This document shows positions 27,852-38,429 of a stretch of DNA of 48,159 bases, piece after piece. The notes beneath the pieces were generated by a model. The model saw only the letters and a list, made by a program, of their open reading frames with translations, did no database searches and was not told the DNA's origin. The DNA is from Luteimonas aquatica (GTDB lineage: Bacteria; Pseudomonadota; Gammaproteobacteria; Xanthomonadales; Xanthomonadaceae): the NCBI RefSeq assembly GCF_022662575.1, contig NZ_JALBFU010000006.1, positions 71,137-119,295 on the forward strand, in the 5' to 3' direction. Positions within the stretch are counted from its first letter, which is position 1. Each line of letters begins with the position of its first letter. A program made the translations under genes and the position numbers.

Positions 27852-28449
27852 ATTCCTGTTGATCGCGGGCGTCGACGAAGCCGGCCGCGGCCCCCTGGCC
27901 GGCCCCGTGGCCGTGGCCGCGGTGATCCTGCATCCGGATCGGGCCATCGAGGGGCTGGACGACTCGAAGAAGCTCTCGGAGGCGCGGCGCGAGGCGCTGT
28001 ACCCGCTGATCCTCGAGCGCGCCCTGGCCTGGCGCGTGGAGTTCGTCGACGCCGGCGAAATCGACGCGATGAACATCCTGCAAGCCACGCTCGCCGGCAT
28101 GCGCCGCGCGCTGTGCGCGTTGGCGCCGGCCGCGCAGTTCGCGCGCATCGACGGCAACCGCATGCCGCGCGACCTGCCCTGCCCGGCGGAGACGCTGATC
28201 GGCGGCGACGGGCTCGACCCGTCGATCATGGCGGCCTCGATCCTGGCCAAGGTCGCGCGCGACCGCAGGATGCGCGAGCTGCACGCGCACTACCCGCAGT
28301 ACGGCTTCGACAGCCACAAGGGGTATCCGACCCCGGTGCATCTGCGCGCGCTGGCCCTGCATGGCCCCTGTCCGCAGCACCGCCGCAGCTTCGCGCCCGT
28401 GCGTGAATGCGGGTGGGCGCCGGACGCGGCCGCCAGCGTCGCCGGATAG
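27844..28449 (+). CDS. rnhB: ribonuclease HII
   Basis: A 201-residue enzyme cleaving RNA in RNA-DNA hybrids and removing single ribonucleotides. It has the acidic motif [14 protein letters not shown] (D11, E12), [29 protein letters not shown] and the YGFDSHKGY segment. The ATG lies inside the end of lpxB, as often seen in this operon. A 229-bp gap holding the dnaE promoter follows. Confidence 0.96.
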   Translation: MAEFLLIAGVDEAGRGPLAGPVAVAAVILHPDRAIEGLDDSKKLSEARREALYPLILERALAWRVEFVDAGEIDAMNILQATLAGMRRALCALAPAAQFARIDGNRMPRDLPCPAETLIGGDGLDPSIMAASILAKVARDRRMRELHAHYPQYGFDSHKGYPTPVHLRALALHGPCPQHRRSFAPVRECGWAPDAAASVAG

Positions 28450-28600
28450 GAGCGCCGGGCGGGCGCATCGTGCCGCGGCGACGCCCGCCAGGACCCGCGG
28501 CCAAGGCCATCGGCACGGAGGGCGCTTCCGTCCCCTCGCCCGCCCGCGACGCCGGGCGGGGTCGTCATCGCCGCGCCGGGGGCGGGCGCGATGTCAAGCC

Positions 28601-28629
28601 TTGTTCCCGCCCCCTCCACGCCCTAACCT
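28601..28629 (+). promoter_or_regulatory. dnaE promoter
   Basis: The -35 TTGTTC (28601-28606) and -10 TAACCT (28624-28629) are separated by exactly 17 bp. The predicted leader before the ATG at 28679 is about 43 nt. This gives dnaE a promoter independent of the lpx operon. Confidence 0.5.
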
Positions 28630-28678
28630 GCGGGTCGACTCCCGTTCGCCAGACGGCCCATTCCGGGCGGTCTCGTTG

Positions 28679-31600
28679 ATGCCCGCACGTTTCGTCCATC
28701 TCCATCTGCGCAGCGAGTATTCGCTGGCCGACTCGACGATCCGCATTCCGGATCTCGTCAAGCGCTGCGTCGCGCTCGGCCAGCCGGCGGTGGCGGTGAC
28801 CGACCGCAACAACCTGTTCGCGCTGGTGAAGTTCTATCGCGCCGCCGAGGGCGCCGGCGTCAAGCCGATCGCCGGCGCCGACGTGATGGTGGCCGAGGGC
28901 GACGAGGCGCCCTCCAGGCTCACCCTGCTGTGCCGCGACCGCGACGGCTACCTGGCGCTCTCGCGCCTGCTCACGCGCGCCTGGATGGAGGGCCAGCGCC
29001 ATGACGGCGTGGTGCTGCGCCCGCATTGGCTGCAGGAGATCAACCAAGGGTTGTTCGCGCTGGCCGGGCGGCAGGCGCAACCCGGCCAGCTCGCCGAGAG
29101 CGGACGCCACGACCTCGCCGAGGGCGCATTGGCCGATCTGCAGCGCGTCTTCGGCGAGCGGCTGCACCTGGAACTCACCCGCGTCGGCCTGGACGGCGAA
29201 ACCGCCTTCAACGCCTTCGCCCTGCACGCGGCCGCCAAGCTCGGCATCCCGGTGGTGGCCAGCAACGACGTGCGCTTCATCGAGCCGACCGGCTTCGACG
29301 CCCACGAGGCGCGCGTATGCATCGCCTCCGGCCGCGTGCTCGACGATTCGCGCCGTCCGCGCGACTACAGCGCGCAGCAATATCTGAAATCGGCCGAGGA
29401 GATGGGCGAGATCTTCGCCGACGTCCCCGACGCCATCGACAACGCGGTGGCGCTGGCGCAGCGCTGCAATCTCGAACTGCGCCTGGGCACGTACTACCTG
29501 CCCGCCTTCCCGGTGCCCTCCGACCACACGCTCGACTCCTGGATCCGCAGCGAGGCCCGCGACGGCCTGGAAAAACGCCTGCAGAAGCTGCCGCTCGCGC
29601 CCGGCTACAGCCGCGCCGACTACGACGCGCGGCTGGAGCGCGAGCTCGACGTGATCGTCAAGATGGGCTTCCCCGGCTACTTCCTGATCGTGGCCGACTT
29701 CATCAACTGGGCCAAGGACCACGGCATCCCGGTCGGCCCGGGACGCGGCTCGGGCGCCGGCTCGCTGGTGGCCTGGGCGCTGGGCATCACCGACCTCGAC
29801 CCGCTGCCCTACGACCTGCTGTTCGAGCGCTTCCTCAATCCCGAACGCGTGTCGATGCCGGACTTCGACATCGACTTCTGCATGGACCGCCGCGACGAGG
29901 TGATCGACTACGTCGCCGCCAAGTACGGCCGCGACCGCGTCAGCCAGATCATCACCTACGGCACCATGGCGGCCAAGGCGGTGGTACGCGACGCCGGCCG
30001 CGTGCTCGGCTTCCCCTACGGCTTCGTCGACGGCATCGCCAAGCTCATCCCGCTGACGCTGGGCATCTGCCTGGACGACGCGCTCGGCCGCTCCGAGGAG
30101 TCCAAGCGCAATCCCGAGCTGGCCAGCAGCGAGCTGATCCAGCGCTACAACGACGAGGACGACGTCCGCGACCTGATCGACCTCGCCCTGCAGCTGGAGG
30201 ACCTGACCCGCAACGCCGGCAAGCACGCCGGCGGCGTGGTGATCGCGCCCAGCCCGCTGAGCGACTTCTGCCCGCTGTTCGCCGAACACGACGGCGAGGG
30301 GCGCGGCCGCAACCCGGTCACGCAGTTCGACAAGGACGACGTGGAAGCGATCGGACTGGTCAAGTTCGACTTCCTCGGCCTGCGCACGCTCACCATCATC
30401 GACTGGGCTGTGAAGGCGATCAACGCGCACCGCGAGCGCGCGAACCAGCCGCCGCTGGACATCGCCTCGCTGCCGCTGGACGACGCCAAATCCTACGAGC
30501 TGTTCGCGCGCGGCGACACGGTGGCGGTGTTCCAGTTCGAATCGCGCGGCATGCGCGAACTGCTCAAGCGCGCCAAGCCCGACCGCTTCGAGGACCTGAT
30601 CGCGCTGAACTCGCTGTTCCGCCCGGGCCCGATGGACCTGATCCCGGACTTCATCGAGCGCAAGCACGGCCGCGCCGAGGTGAAGTATCCGCACCCGCTG
30701 CTGGAACCGGTGCTCGCGCCGACCTACGGCGTGTTCGTGTACCAGGAACAGGTGATGCAGACCGCGCAGGTGCTGGCCGGCTATTCGCTGGGCGGCGCCG
30801 ACCTGCTGCGCCGCGCGATGGGCAAGAAGAAGCTCGAGGAGATGGCCAAGGAACGCGCCAAGTTCGAGGCCGGCGCGCTCGAGCACCACAAGATCGAGGC
30901 GCGCGTCGCCGGCCCGATCTTCGACCTGATGGAGAAGTTCGCCGGCTACGGCTTCAACAAGTCGCACGCCGCCGCCTACTCGCTGGTCGCCTACCAGACC
31001 GCCTGGCTGAAGGTGCACTACCCGGCCGAGTTCATGGCCGCGGTGCTGTCCTCGGACATGGACAGCACCGACAAGGTGGTGATGTTCCTGGAGGAGGCGC
31101 GCGCGCTCGGCCTCACCGTGCTGCCGCCCGACGTCAACGCCTCGGCCTACATGTTCGAGGCCATCGACGAGCGCACCATCCGCTACGGCCTGGGCGCGGT
31201 GAAGGGCGTGGGCCAGGGCGCCTGCGAGGCGATCGCCAACGAGCGGCTGCGCTCGGGGCAGTACGAGGACCTGCTGGATTTCTGCCGCCGCGTGGAATCC
31301 TCGAAATTGAACCGGCGCACGCTGGAGGCGCTGATCAACGCCGGCGCGCTCGATGCCCTGGGCAGGAACCGCGCCTCGCTGCAGCTGCAGTTGCCCGAGG
31401 TGCTCAAGGCCACCGACCAGATGGCGCGCGAGCGCGAGGCCGGGCAGAACTCGCTGTTCGGGGGCTTCGCCGAACCGACCTCGGCCACGCGCATCGAGCT
31501 GCCCGAATCGCAGGAATGGCCGCTGGCGCAGAAGCTCGCCGGCGAGCGCGAGACGCTCGGCCATTACCTCAGCGGCCACCCGATCGACCCCTATCGCGAC

Positions 31601-32230
31601 GAACTCGCCATGCTGGTCGGCCACGACCTCGGCCAGCTCGACGGCATCTGGGAGCGCGCGCAGCAGGGCGGCCGCCCGCAGGAAGGCCGCAACAGCTGGC
31701 GCCAGGAGACCACCACCGTCATCGCCGGCCTGGTGATGGGCATGCGCAAGCGCGGCGACTCGCAGGCCTTCGTGCAGCTGGAGGACGGACGCGGGCGCAT
31801 CGAGTGCGCGTTCTTCGCCGAGAGCTATTTCGAGTTCGCGCAGCTGCTCACCCGCGACCGCATCCTCATCGTCGAGGGCGGCCTGCGCGAGGACGAGTTC
31901 AGCGGCGGCTTCTCGCTGCGCGCGCGCCGCTGCTGGGATTACCGGCAGCTGTGCCCGCAGAGCGCGCAGCAGCTCGCCCTGCGCCTGGACCTGCGCGTGC
32001 CCGGCCTGCTCGACCGCGTCGAGCGCGTCCTCGCCCAGCACCGCCCCGGCACGACCTCGCTGCGCTACGACCTGCTGCTGCCCGCCGGCACCGCCGGCAC
32101 GCTGGTCCTCAACGGCGGCAGCGGCGTGCGCGTCGACGCGGACCTCGCCGGCAGCCTGCGCGCCCAGCCTGGCGTGCGCACGGTACGCGTCTCGATGGGC
32201 CACCGCCCTTGGGTGAGCGACCGCGCTTAG
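28679..32230 (+). CDS. dnaE: DNA polymerase III alpha subunit
   Basis: The 1183-residue replicative polymerase. An N-terminal PHP domain begins FVHLHLRSEYSLADS. The palm carries PDFDIDFCMDRRDEVI with catalytic D397 and D399, and KFDFLGLRT with D564. RNAGKHAGGVVIAP, YGFNKSHAAAYSLVAYQTAWLK, a helix-hairpin-helix region and a C-terminal OB fold (VIAGLVMGMRKRGDSQAFVQLEDG) follow. Length is typical of proteobacterial DnaE1. The TAG stop is embedded in a hairpin that begins the repeat array. Confidence 0.97.
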   Translation: MPARFVHLHLRSEYSLADSTIRIPDLVKRCVALGQPAVAVTDRNNLFALVKFYRAAEGAGVKPIAGADVMVAEGDEAPSRLTLLCRDRDGYLALSRLLTRAWMEGQRHDGVVLRPHWLQEINQGLFALAGRQAQPGQLAESGRHDLAEGALADLQRVFGERLHLELTRVGLDGETAFNAFALHAAAKLGIPVVASNDVRFIEPTGFDAHEARVCIASGRVLDDSRRPRDYSAQQYLKSAEEMGEIFADVPDAIDNAVALAQRCNLELRLGTYYLPAFPVPSDHTLDSWIRSEARDGLEKRLQKLPLAPGYSRADYDARLERELDVIVKMGFPGYFLIVADFINWAKDHGIPVGPGRGSGAGSLVAWALGITDLDPLPYDLLFERFLNPERVSMPDFDIDFCMDRRDEVIDYVAAKYGRDRVSQIITYGTMAAKAVVRDAGRVLGFPYGFVDGIAKLIPLTLGICLDDALGRSEESKRNPELASSELIQRYNDEDDVRDLIDLALQLEDLTRNAGKHAGGVVIAPSPLSDFCPLFAEHDGEGRGRNPVTQFDKDDVEAIGLVKFDFLGLRTLTIIDWAVKAINAHRERANQPPLDIASLPLDDAKSYELFARGDTVAVFQFESRGMRELLKRAKPDRFEDLIALNSLFRPGPMDLIPDFIERKHGRAEVKYPHPLLEPVLAPTYGVFVYQEQVMQTAQVLAGYSLGGADLLRRAMGKKKLEEMAKERAKFEAGALEHHKIEARVAGPIFDLMEKFAGYGFNKSHAAAYSLVAYQTAWLKVHYPAEFMAAVLSSDMDSTDKVVMFLEEARALGLTVLPPDVNASAYMFEAIDERTIRYGLGAVKGVGQGACEAIANERLRSGQYEDLLDFCRRVESSKLNRRTLEALINAGALDALGRNRASLQLQLPEVLKATDQMAREREAGQNSLFGGFAEPTSATRIELPESQEWPLAQKLAGERETLGHYLSGHPIDPYRDELAMLVGHDLGQLDGIWERAQQGGRPQEGRNSWRQETTTVIAGLVMGMRKRGDSQAFVQLEDGRGRIECAFFAESYFEFAQLLTRDRILIVEGGLREDEFSGGFSLRARRCWDYRQLCPQSAQQLALRLDLRVPGLLDRVERVLAQHRPGTTSLRYDLLLPAGTAGTLVLNGGSGVRVDADLAGSLRAQPGVRTVRVSMGHRPWVSDRA

Positions 32231-32256
32231 CAGACGCCCTCAAGGCGTCTGCTGCG
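32230..32256 (+). repeat. stop-codon hairpin after dnaE
   Basis: GCAGACGCC and GGCGTCTGC form a perfect 9-bp stem with loop CTCAA, starting at the last base of the dnaE TAG and followed by TGCGG. Compared with 8588-8606 the stem bases differ but pairing is kept; the inner GCC/GGC, the 5-nt loop and the TGCGG tail are conserved. No T-tract. Confidence 0.6.
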
Positions 32257-32940
32257 GTCGCGAACGCCCGACCATGGACGGCCGGGCCGGACGATCCGAA
32301 GCCGTTCATGTCGCGCCATGGAGGGCAACAAACCTCCTCCCGAACATCACCGATGCCCTATCGGCATGGGTTGCGGTCGCGAACGCCCGGCCATGGATTT
32401 AGGGCCGCGCCGTCAGCGCGGCGATAGGCCGGACGATCCGAGGCCGTTCATGTCGCGCCATGGATGGCACCAAACATCCTCCCGAACATCACCGAGGCCC
32501 TATCGGCATCGGTTGCGGTCGCGAACGCCCGGCCTGGGATTTAGGGCCGCGCCGTCAGCGCGGCGATAGGCCGGACGATCCGAGGCCGTTCATGTCGCGC
32601 CATGGATGGCACCAAACATCCTCCCGAACATCACCGAGGCCCTATCGGCATCGGTTGCGGTCGCGAACGCCCGGCCATGGATTTAGGGCCGCGCCGTCAG
32701 CGCGGCGATAGGCCGGACGATCCGAAGCCGTTCATGTCGCGCCATGGATGGCACCAAACATCCTCCCGAACATCACCGATGCCCTATCGGCATCGGTTGC
32801 GGTCGCGAACGCCCGGCCTGGGATTTAGGGCCGCGCCGTCAGCGCGGCGATAGGCCGGACGATCCGAAGCCGTTCATGTCGCGCCATGGATGGCGGCGGC
32901 AATCTCCCCAAGCATCGCCGATGCCCCATCGGGATCGACC
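32231..32940. repeat. tandem repeat array, 142-bp unit, about five copies
   Basis: The anchor TGCGGTCGCGAACGCCCG begins at 32253, 32372, 32514, 32656 and 32798: spacings of 119, 142, 142 and 142. The first unit lacks about 23 bp around an internal hairpin (GCCGCGC, CGTCA, GCGCGGC); a sixth, degenerate part ends near 32940. Each unit also carries the palindrome built on GCC-CTATC-GGC and a CCATGG-containing segment. Units differ at a few positions only. The frame is open on + and gives overlapping 83-codon ORFs, which look like a by-product of a GC-rich unit. No gene is supported in 32231-33069. Confidence 0.85.
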
Positions 32941-33037
32941 GCAAAGGCTAGCCCCGAACGGCGCAGCTCGCTCGAACGCCCCCGCCGCCATACCCGACCG
33001 CATCCTCCCCCTTTACCCGCTCCGCCCTCCCCCCAGT

Positions 33038-33043
33038 TAGACT
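33038..33043 (+). promoter_or_regulatory. -10 element of accA
   Basis: TAGACT lies 26 bp before the accA ATG, in the 129-bp non-repeat stretch (32941-33069) after the array. The -35 is not clear; TTTACC at 33012-33017 would have a 20-bp spacer. Confidence 0.3.
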
Positions 33044-33069
33044 GTCGCCTTTCCAGCGGCCCTCCGTCG

Positions 33070-34029
33070 ATGAATCCCAACTACCTCGACTTCGAACAGC
33101 CGATCGCCGACCTGGAGGCGAAGATCCAGGACCTGCGCCAGGCCAGCACTGGCCCGGCGGTGAACGTCGACGCCGAGGTGCACGCGCTGCAGGACAAGCT
33201 GCGCCTGCGCACCGCGCAGATCTTCCGCGACCTCACGCCCTGGCAGGTGTCCCAGCTCGCCCGCCACCCGGCGCGCCCCTACACCAACGACTACATCCGC
33301 GTGATCTGCGACGAGTTCCAGGAACTCGCCGGCGATCGCGCCTATGCCGACGACACCGCCATCGTCGGCGGCCTGGGCCGCATCGACGGCCGCAGCGTGA
33401 TGATCATCGGCCACGAGAAGGGCCGCGACACCAAGTCCAAGGTCCGCCGCAACTTCGGCATGCCGCGCCCGGAGGGCTACCGCAAGGCGCTGCGCCTGAT
33501 GAAGATGGCCGAGCGCTTCAAGCTGCCGCTGCTGACCTTCATCGACACGCCCGGCGCCTATCCCGGCATCGGCGCCGAGGAGCGCGGCCAGTCGGAGGCC
33601 ATCGCCCGCAACCTGCTGGAGATGTCGGAGCTGAAGATCCCGATCATCTGCACCGTGATCGGCGAAGGCGGCTCCGGCGGCGCGCTGGCCATCGGCGTGG
33701 GCGACCGCACGCTGATGCTCGAGTACAGCACCTATTCGGTGATCACGCCCGAAGGCTGCGCCTCGATCCTGTGGAAGACCGCCGGCAAGGCCAAGGAAGC
33801 CGCCGAGCAGCTCGGCCTGACCGCCAAGCGCCTGCTCGAGCTCGGCCTGATCGACAAGATCGTGCGCGAGCCGATCGGCGGCGCGCACCGCAATCCCAAG
33901 CAGATGGCCACGCGCCTGAAGGCGGTGCTGCTCAACGAGCTCGACGCGCTGCAGGACATCCCCGCCGATGCGCTGATCGAGAAGCGCTACCGGCGCCTGC
34001 GCGGCTACGGCGCCTACGAAGCCGCCTGA
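33070..34029 (+). CDS. accA: acetyl-CoA carboxylase carboxyltransferase subunit alpha
   Basis: A 319-residue subunit that, with AccD, transfers carboxyl from biotin to acetyl-CoA to make malonyl-CoA. The N-terminus ([17 protein letters not shown]) is canonical. The crotonase-fold core shows [38 protein letters not shown] and SPEGCA-like [12 protein letters not shown]. Its position after dnaE is conserved in many gammaproteobacteria, but here the two are separated by the 142-bp array. Confidence 0.97.
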   Translation: MNPNYLDFEQPIADLEAKIQDLRQASTGPAVNVDAEVHALQDKLRLRTAQIFRDLTPWQVSQLARHPARPYTNDYIRVICDEFQELAGDRAYADDTAIVGGLGRIDGRSVMIIGHEKGRDTKSKVRRNFGMPRPEGYRKALRLMKMAERFKLPLLTFIDTPGAYPGIGAEERGQSEAIARNLLEMSELKIPIICTVIGEGGSGGALAIGVGDRTLMLEYSTYSVITPEGCASILWKTAGKAKEAAEQLGLTAKRLLELGLIDKIVREPIGGAHRNPKQMATRLKAVLLNELDALQDIPADALIEKRYRRLRGYGAYEAA

Positions 34030-34075
34030 AGCGGTATCGCCGCCTGCGCAGGGAACATCTCCACAAGGAACGTCG

Positions 34076-34816
34076 ATGAGTCCGATCCTCATTCTGTCTG
34101 CGCTGCTGCAGATCGGCTGCGCGGTGCACGTCGTGCGCACCGGGCGGCCGATGTACTGGATCTTCATCCTGTTGATCGGCTCGTTCATCGCCGTGGCGAT
34201 CTACTTCTTCGCCGAGGTCCTGCCGGGGATGCGCCATAGCCCCGGCGCGCGGCGCGCCATCCGCGGCGTCCACGACCGCATCGATCCCGAGCGCGGCAAG
34301 CGCCGGGCCACGCGCGCGCTCGACATCGCCGACACCCAGGACAACCGCCGCCGCCTCGCCGAGCAGAGCCTGCTCAGCGGCGACTACCAGCAGGCGGCCG
34401 AGCTGTACCGCTCGGCGCTGAAGGGACTCTACAAGACCGATCCGAACCTGCTGCTCGGCCTGGCCCAGGCGCAGTTCGCGCTGGACCAGCCGCAGCAGGC
34501 CAGGCAGACGCTGGACGAGCTGATCGCGGCCAATCCCGACTTCCGCTCCGCCGACGGCCACCTGCTGTATGCGCGCGCGGTGGAGGCCACCGGCGATGTG
34601 GCCGCCGCCCTGCACGAGTACGAGGCGATCGTCGCCGGCGGCCATCCCGGCGAGGAGGCGCGCGTGCGCTATGCCCTGCTGCTCAAGCGCCAGGGCGAGA
34701 GCGCGAAGGCCGATGCGCTGTTCGCCGAGACGCTCAAGCGCGTGAAGCTGTCCCCCGGCTATTACCAGCGCGAACAGCGCGAATGGGTGGAGATCGCCAA
34801 GCGCGAATCGCGCTGA
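34076..34816 (+). CDS. membrane-anchored tetratricopeptide repeat protein
   Basis: A 246-residue protein with two N-terminal hydrophobic helices (about 3-18 and 26-48). The MYWIFILLIGSFIAVAIYFF portion resembles the PLDc_N membrane segment. TPR-like helices run from about 90 to 225, such as GDYQQAAELYRSALKG, NLLLGLAQAQFALDQPQQARQTLDEL and GDVAAALHEYEAIV. AAGGAA is well placed before the ATG. It is 46 bp after accA and may be cotranscribed. Probably a scaffold at the inner membrane; partners unknown. Confidence 0.75.
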   Translation: MSPILILSALLQIGCAVHVVRTGRPMYWIFILLIGSFIAVAIYFFAEVLPGMRHSPGARRAIRGVHDRIDPERGKRRATRALDIADTQDNRRRLAEQSLLSGDYQQAAELYRSALKGLYKTDPNLLLGLAQAQFALDQPQQARQTLDELIAANPDFRSADGHLLYARAVEATGDVAAALHEYEAIVAGGHPGEEARVRYALLLKRQGESAKADALFAETLKRVKLSPGYYQREQREWVEIAKRESR

Positions 34817-34849
34817 GGCAACGCGTCGAATCGGCGCGCCGGGTTCTGG

Positions 34850-35530
34850 CTATCGCGCCTGTGCCGGCGGTGGAGTGTCCGTGCTGCCCGGCCGTTCGGA
34901 TGCGGAAACCATTCTGCCCAGTAGCGCCTCGCGCGCGACGGCGCCCCAGAAGCGGCTGTCGTCGCTGCGATCACGATTGTCGCCCATCACGAAGTAGTGG
35001 CCCGCGGGCACGTCCCATTCGCCCTCGCCCTGATCGAAGACGCCCTCGCCTTCCTGTTCGAGCACGCTGTGCGAATGTCCGGGCAGGTTTTCGCGCAGCT
35101 CGACCGCACCGGACATCTCGGCGTCCCGGCCGCGCCCTTGGTATGGGCCGATCCGCGCATAGGAGACCGGCTTGCCGTTGATGCTGAGCCGATTGTCGCG
35201 ATAACCGATACGCTCGCCCGGCAGGCCCACCACCCGCTTGATCCAGACCTGATCGGGCTGGTGCGGAGGCGAGAAAACCACGATGTCGCCACGCGCCGGC
35301 GCGTGGTCGCTGTAATAGCCTGCACTGCTGAAGAAAAGCGTGCCCGGTTTCAGCGTGGGCAGCATGCTGCTCGAAGGCATGCGATACAGGCCATAGCCGA
35401 GGATGCGCTGCCGCGGATCGTAGGAACGCACTCCGAACGGATTGACGGCATACATGCCGACGGCGAACGCCGGGAGCAGCACCATCAGCCCGACCATTCC
35501 CCGCACGATCCATTGCCTCGCGCTTGCCAT
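34850..35530 (-). CDS. signal peptidase I (S26 family), paralogue-like
   Basis: A 226-residue serine-lysine protease. One membrane helix at about 9-28 is followed by the catalytic Ser in MPSSSMLPT (S55) and general base Lys in VWIKRVVGLPGE (K98), with RGDIVVF and the box GDNRDRSDDSR. It has one membrane segment and is shorter than E. coli LepB. It is not next to lepA or rnc, as housekeeping lepB usually is, so a second, perhaps specialised, signal peptidase is likely. GGAGG precedes the ATG and a TACAGT -10 lies at 35553-35558 (minus). Confidence 0.88.
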   Translation of the reverse strand: MASARQWIVRGMVGLMVLLPAFAVGMYAVNPFGVRSYDPRQRILGYGLYRMPSSSMLPTLKPGTLFFSSAGYYSDHAPARGDIVVFSPPHQPDQVWIKRVVGLPGERIGYRDNRLSINGKPVSYARIGPYQGRGRDAEMSGAVELRENLPGHSHSVLEQEGEGVFDQGEGEWDVPAGHYFVMGDNRDRSDDSRFWGAVAREALLGRMVSASERPGSTDTPPPAQAR

Positions 35531-35619
35531 GCCGCCTCCGTCTGTGACGGCGACTGTAGCAAACCGGCAACGGGCCGACGCCGATGCTTACCGGCGCGGA
35601 AAACGCGCCGGATCGAGGC

Positions 35620-36680
<1,061 letters not shown>

Positions 36681-36707
36681 GCGGCCTCGGGATGCGGACG
36701 GCCGTTC

Positions 36708-36713
36708 ACTATA
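36708..36713 (-). promoter_or_regulatory. -10 element of the ene-reductase gene
   Basis: TATAGT on the minus strand, about 27 bp before ATG 36680; five of six to consensus. Its good shape suggests the frameshift is recent or artefactual. Confidence 0.4.
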
Positions 36714-36771
36714 AGCAGCCGCGCCGGCGCGCCGGGCACCACCGGTGGATCACTGCATCGCGGCGCCGTGG

Positions 36772-36777
36772 CAACAT
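36772..36777 (+). promoter_or_regulatory. -10-like box of tilS, leaderless arrangement
   Basis: CAACAT lies exactly 6 nt before the ATG at 36784. There is no Shine-Dalgarno sequence, and the -35 is weak. Confidence 0.3.
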
Positions 36778-36783
36778 CGCCGG

Positions 36784-38085
36784 ATGCGCGATGCGACGCC
36801 GCTCCCGGATCCGATGCCGATGCCCCCGGAGGCGGAGGCACGCGGCGTGCTGGTGGCCTTCAGCGGCGGCCTGGATTCCACCGTGCTGCTGCACCTGCTC
36901 GCGCGCCGGGCCGCGCACGCGCGCGGCCTGCGCGCGATCCACGTCCACCATGGCCTGCATCCCGAGGCCGATGCCTGGGCAGCGCACTGCCGCGCGGCCT
37001 GCCAGGCCCTGGGCGTGCCGCTGCACGTGGTGCGCGTGAGCGTCGCCCGCGACGAGGGCCAGGGCATCGAGGCGGCCGCCCGTGCCGCGCGTCGCCGGGC
37101 CTTCGCGCAAGCGCTGGGCGAGGGCGAGGTGCTTGCCCTCGCCCACCACCGGGACGACCAGGCCGAGACGTTCCTGCTGCGCGCACTGCGCGCGTCGGGC
37201 ACCGACGGGCTGGCGGCCATGCGGCCCTGGCGCCGCTTTCCTCCCGGCTGGTTGTGGCGTCCGCTGCTGGACACGCCGCGCGCGGCCCTGCTGGCCTTCG
37301 CGCGCGAGCATGCACTGTCCTGGATCGAGGATCCGAGCAACGCCGGCAGCGAATACGACCGCAACTTCCTGCGTCTTCGCGTCCTGCCGCTGCTGCACGA
37401 GCGCTGGCCGCAGGCCGGAACGGCATTCGCGCGCGCGGCGCAGCTGGCCGGCGAAGCACGCGAGCTGCTCGAGGAGGAGGATGCGGCGGCGCTGGCCGGC
37501 GCGCGCACCGCCGATCCGCAGGCGCTGTCGGTCCCGCGCCTGCGCGCCTTGCCGCGCGCACGCCGCGCGCGCGTGCTGCGCCGCTGGACCGAGGGGCTGG
37601 CCCTGCCGCCGCTGCCGGCGCAGGGCGTCGCGCAGATCGAGGCCGCGCTGCTCGGCGACGCCGATGGCGAATTCGCCTGGCACGGCGCCGTGGTGCGGCG
37701 CTGGCGCGACCTGCTGCATGCCGAACCGCGGCGCGCGCCCCTGCCCGAAGGCTGGCATGCCCCCTGGGACGGCCGCGCGCCGCTGACGCTGCCCGGAGGC
37801 GGCATGCTGCGGCTGGAGGGCGCCGATGCCTTCGAAGCGGAACTGCAAGCCGGCACGCGCCAGGGCGGCGAGCGCATCGTGCTGCCCGGACGCGGCCACT
37901 CGCACGCGCTCAAGCACGTGCTGCAGGCGCTCGGCGTACCGCCCTGGGAACGCGGGCGGCTGCCGCTGCTGCGCGATGCCGGCGGCGCCGTGCTCGCCGC
38001 CGGCGATCTGGTCTATTCGGCGCCGTTCGAGGCCTGGCTGCGCGCGCGCGGCGCGCGGCTGCGGCACGAGCCGACGGCCGGATAG
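36784..38085 (+). CDS. tilS: tRNA(Ile)-lysidine synthetase
   Basis: A 433-residue N-type ATP pyrophosphatase that converts C34 of tRNA-Ile2 (CAU) to lysidine. The PP-loop SGGLDST is at 27-33, with HVHHGLHPEAD, LAHHRDDQAETFLLRALR and a DPSNAGSEYDRNFLRLRVLPLL segment. Substrate-binding and C-terminal domains follow, ending with RGHSHALKHVLQALGVPPWERGRLPLL. ATG 36784 is preferred over the upstream GTG at 36745 because the -10 box lies between. Essential in most bacteria. Confidence 0.95.
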   Translation: MRDATPLPDPMPMPPEAEARGVLVAFSGGLDSTVLLHLLARRAAHARGLRAIHVHHGLHPEADAWAAHCRAACQALGVPLHVVRVSVARDEGQGIEAAARAARRRAFAQALGEGEVLALAHHRDDQAETFLLRALRASGTDGLAAMRPWRRFPPGWLWRPLLDTPRAALLAFAREHALSWIEDPSNAGSEYDRNFLRLRVLPLLHERWPQAGTAFARAAQLAGEARELLEEEDAAALAGARTADPQALSVPRLRALPRARRARVLRRWTEGLALPPLPAQGVAQIEAALLGDADGEFAWHGAVVRRWRDLLHAEPRRAPLPEGWHAPWDGRAPLTLPGGGMLRLEGADAFEAELQAGTRQGGERIVLPGRGHSHALKHVLQALGVPPWERGRLPLLRDAGGAVLAAGDLVYSAPFEAWLRARGARLRHEPTAG

Positions 38086-38145
38086 CCCTGCCGGCAAGCG
38101 TGCCGTCGCCAGGCGCGCCGTCACGATCGGACCCCGGGTTTGACG

Positions 38146-38151
38146 TACACT
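38146..38151 (+). promoter_or_regulatory. -10 box of xseB-ispA, leaderless arrangement
   Basis: TACACT lies 6 nt before ATG 38158. No Shine-Dalgarno sequence; no convincing -35. Same hexamer as at 46803-46808 before tldD. Confidence 0.35.
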
Positions 38152-38157
38152 GCGCCC

Positions 38158-38421
38158 ATGCCGCGCAAGCCCTCCGCAGACCCGTCCCCCGTCGCCGATT
38201 TCGAGACCTCGCTCGAAGCCCTCGAGCAGCTGGTCGAGAAGATGGAGCACGGCGAGATGAGCCTGGAGCAGTCGCTGGCCGCCTACGAACGCGGCGTCGG
38301 CCTCTACCGCCGCTGCCAGCAGGCGCTGGAACAGGCCGAGCTGCGCGTGCGCCTGCTCAGCGACCCCGAGAATCCCGCCGCCGCCGAAGCCTTCGGTACG
38401 CCGCGCGCCGACGACGCCTGA
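38158..38421 (+). CDS. xseB: exodeoxyribonuclease VII small subunit
   Basis: An 87-residue coiled-coil-forming subunit of ExoVII. Signature: [51 protein letters not shown]. The ATG at 38158 fits the family; a TTG at 38140 would add six residues but precedes the -10. ispA begins 8 bp after the stop, the normal xseB-ispA order. Confidence 0.95.
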   Translation: MPRKPSADPSPVADFETSLEALEQLVEKMEHGEMSLEQSLAAYERGVGLYRRCQQALEQAELRVRLLSDPENPAAAEAFGTPRADDA

Positions 38422-38429
38422 GCGTCCGC

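Noticed and set aside
28565..32203. 1212-codon - strand ORF opposite dnaE
   Set aside because: Antisense shadow of dnaE with repetitive Val/Ala/His/Gln composition.
32318..32853. Four overlapping 83-codon ORFs with almost identical products in the repeat array
   Set aside because: They follow the 142-bp repeat period, run into each other in different frames (142 is not a multiple of 3) and lack ribosome sites. The repetition belongs to the DNA, not to a protein family.
32231..32940. CRISPR array
   Set aside because: Units are contiguous 142-bp near-identical copies without short repeats separated by unique spacers, and no cas genes are present.
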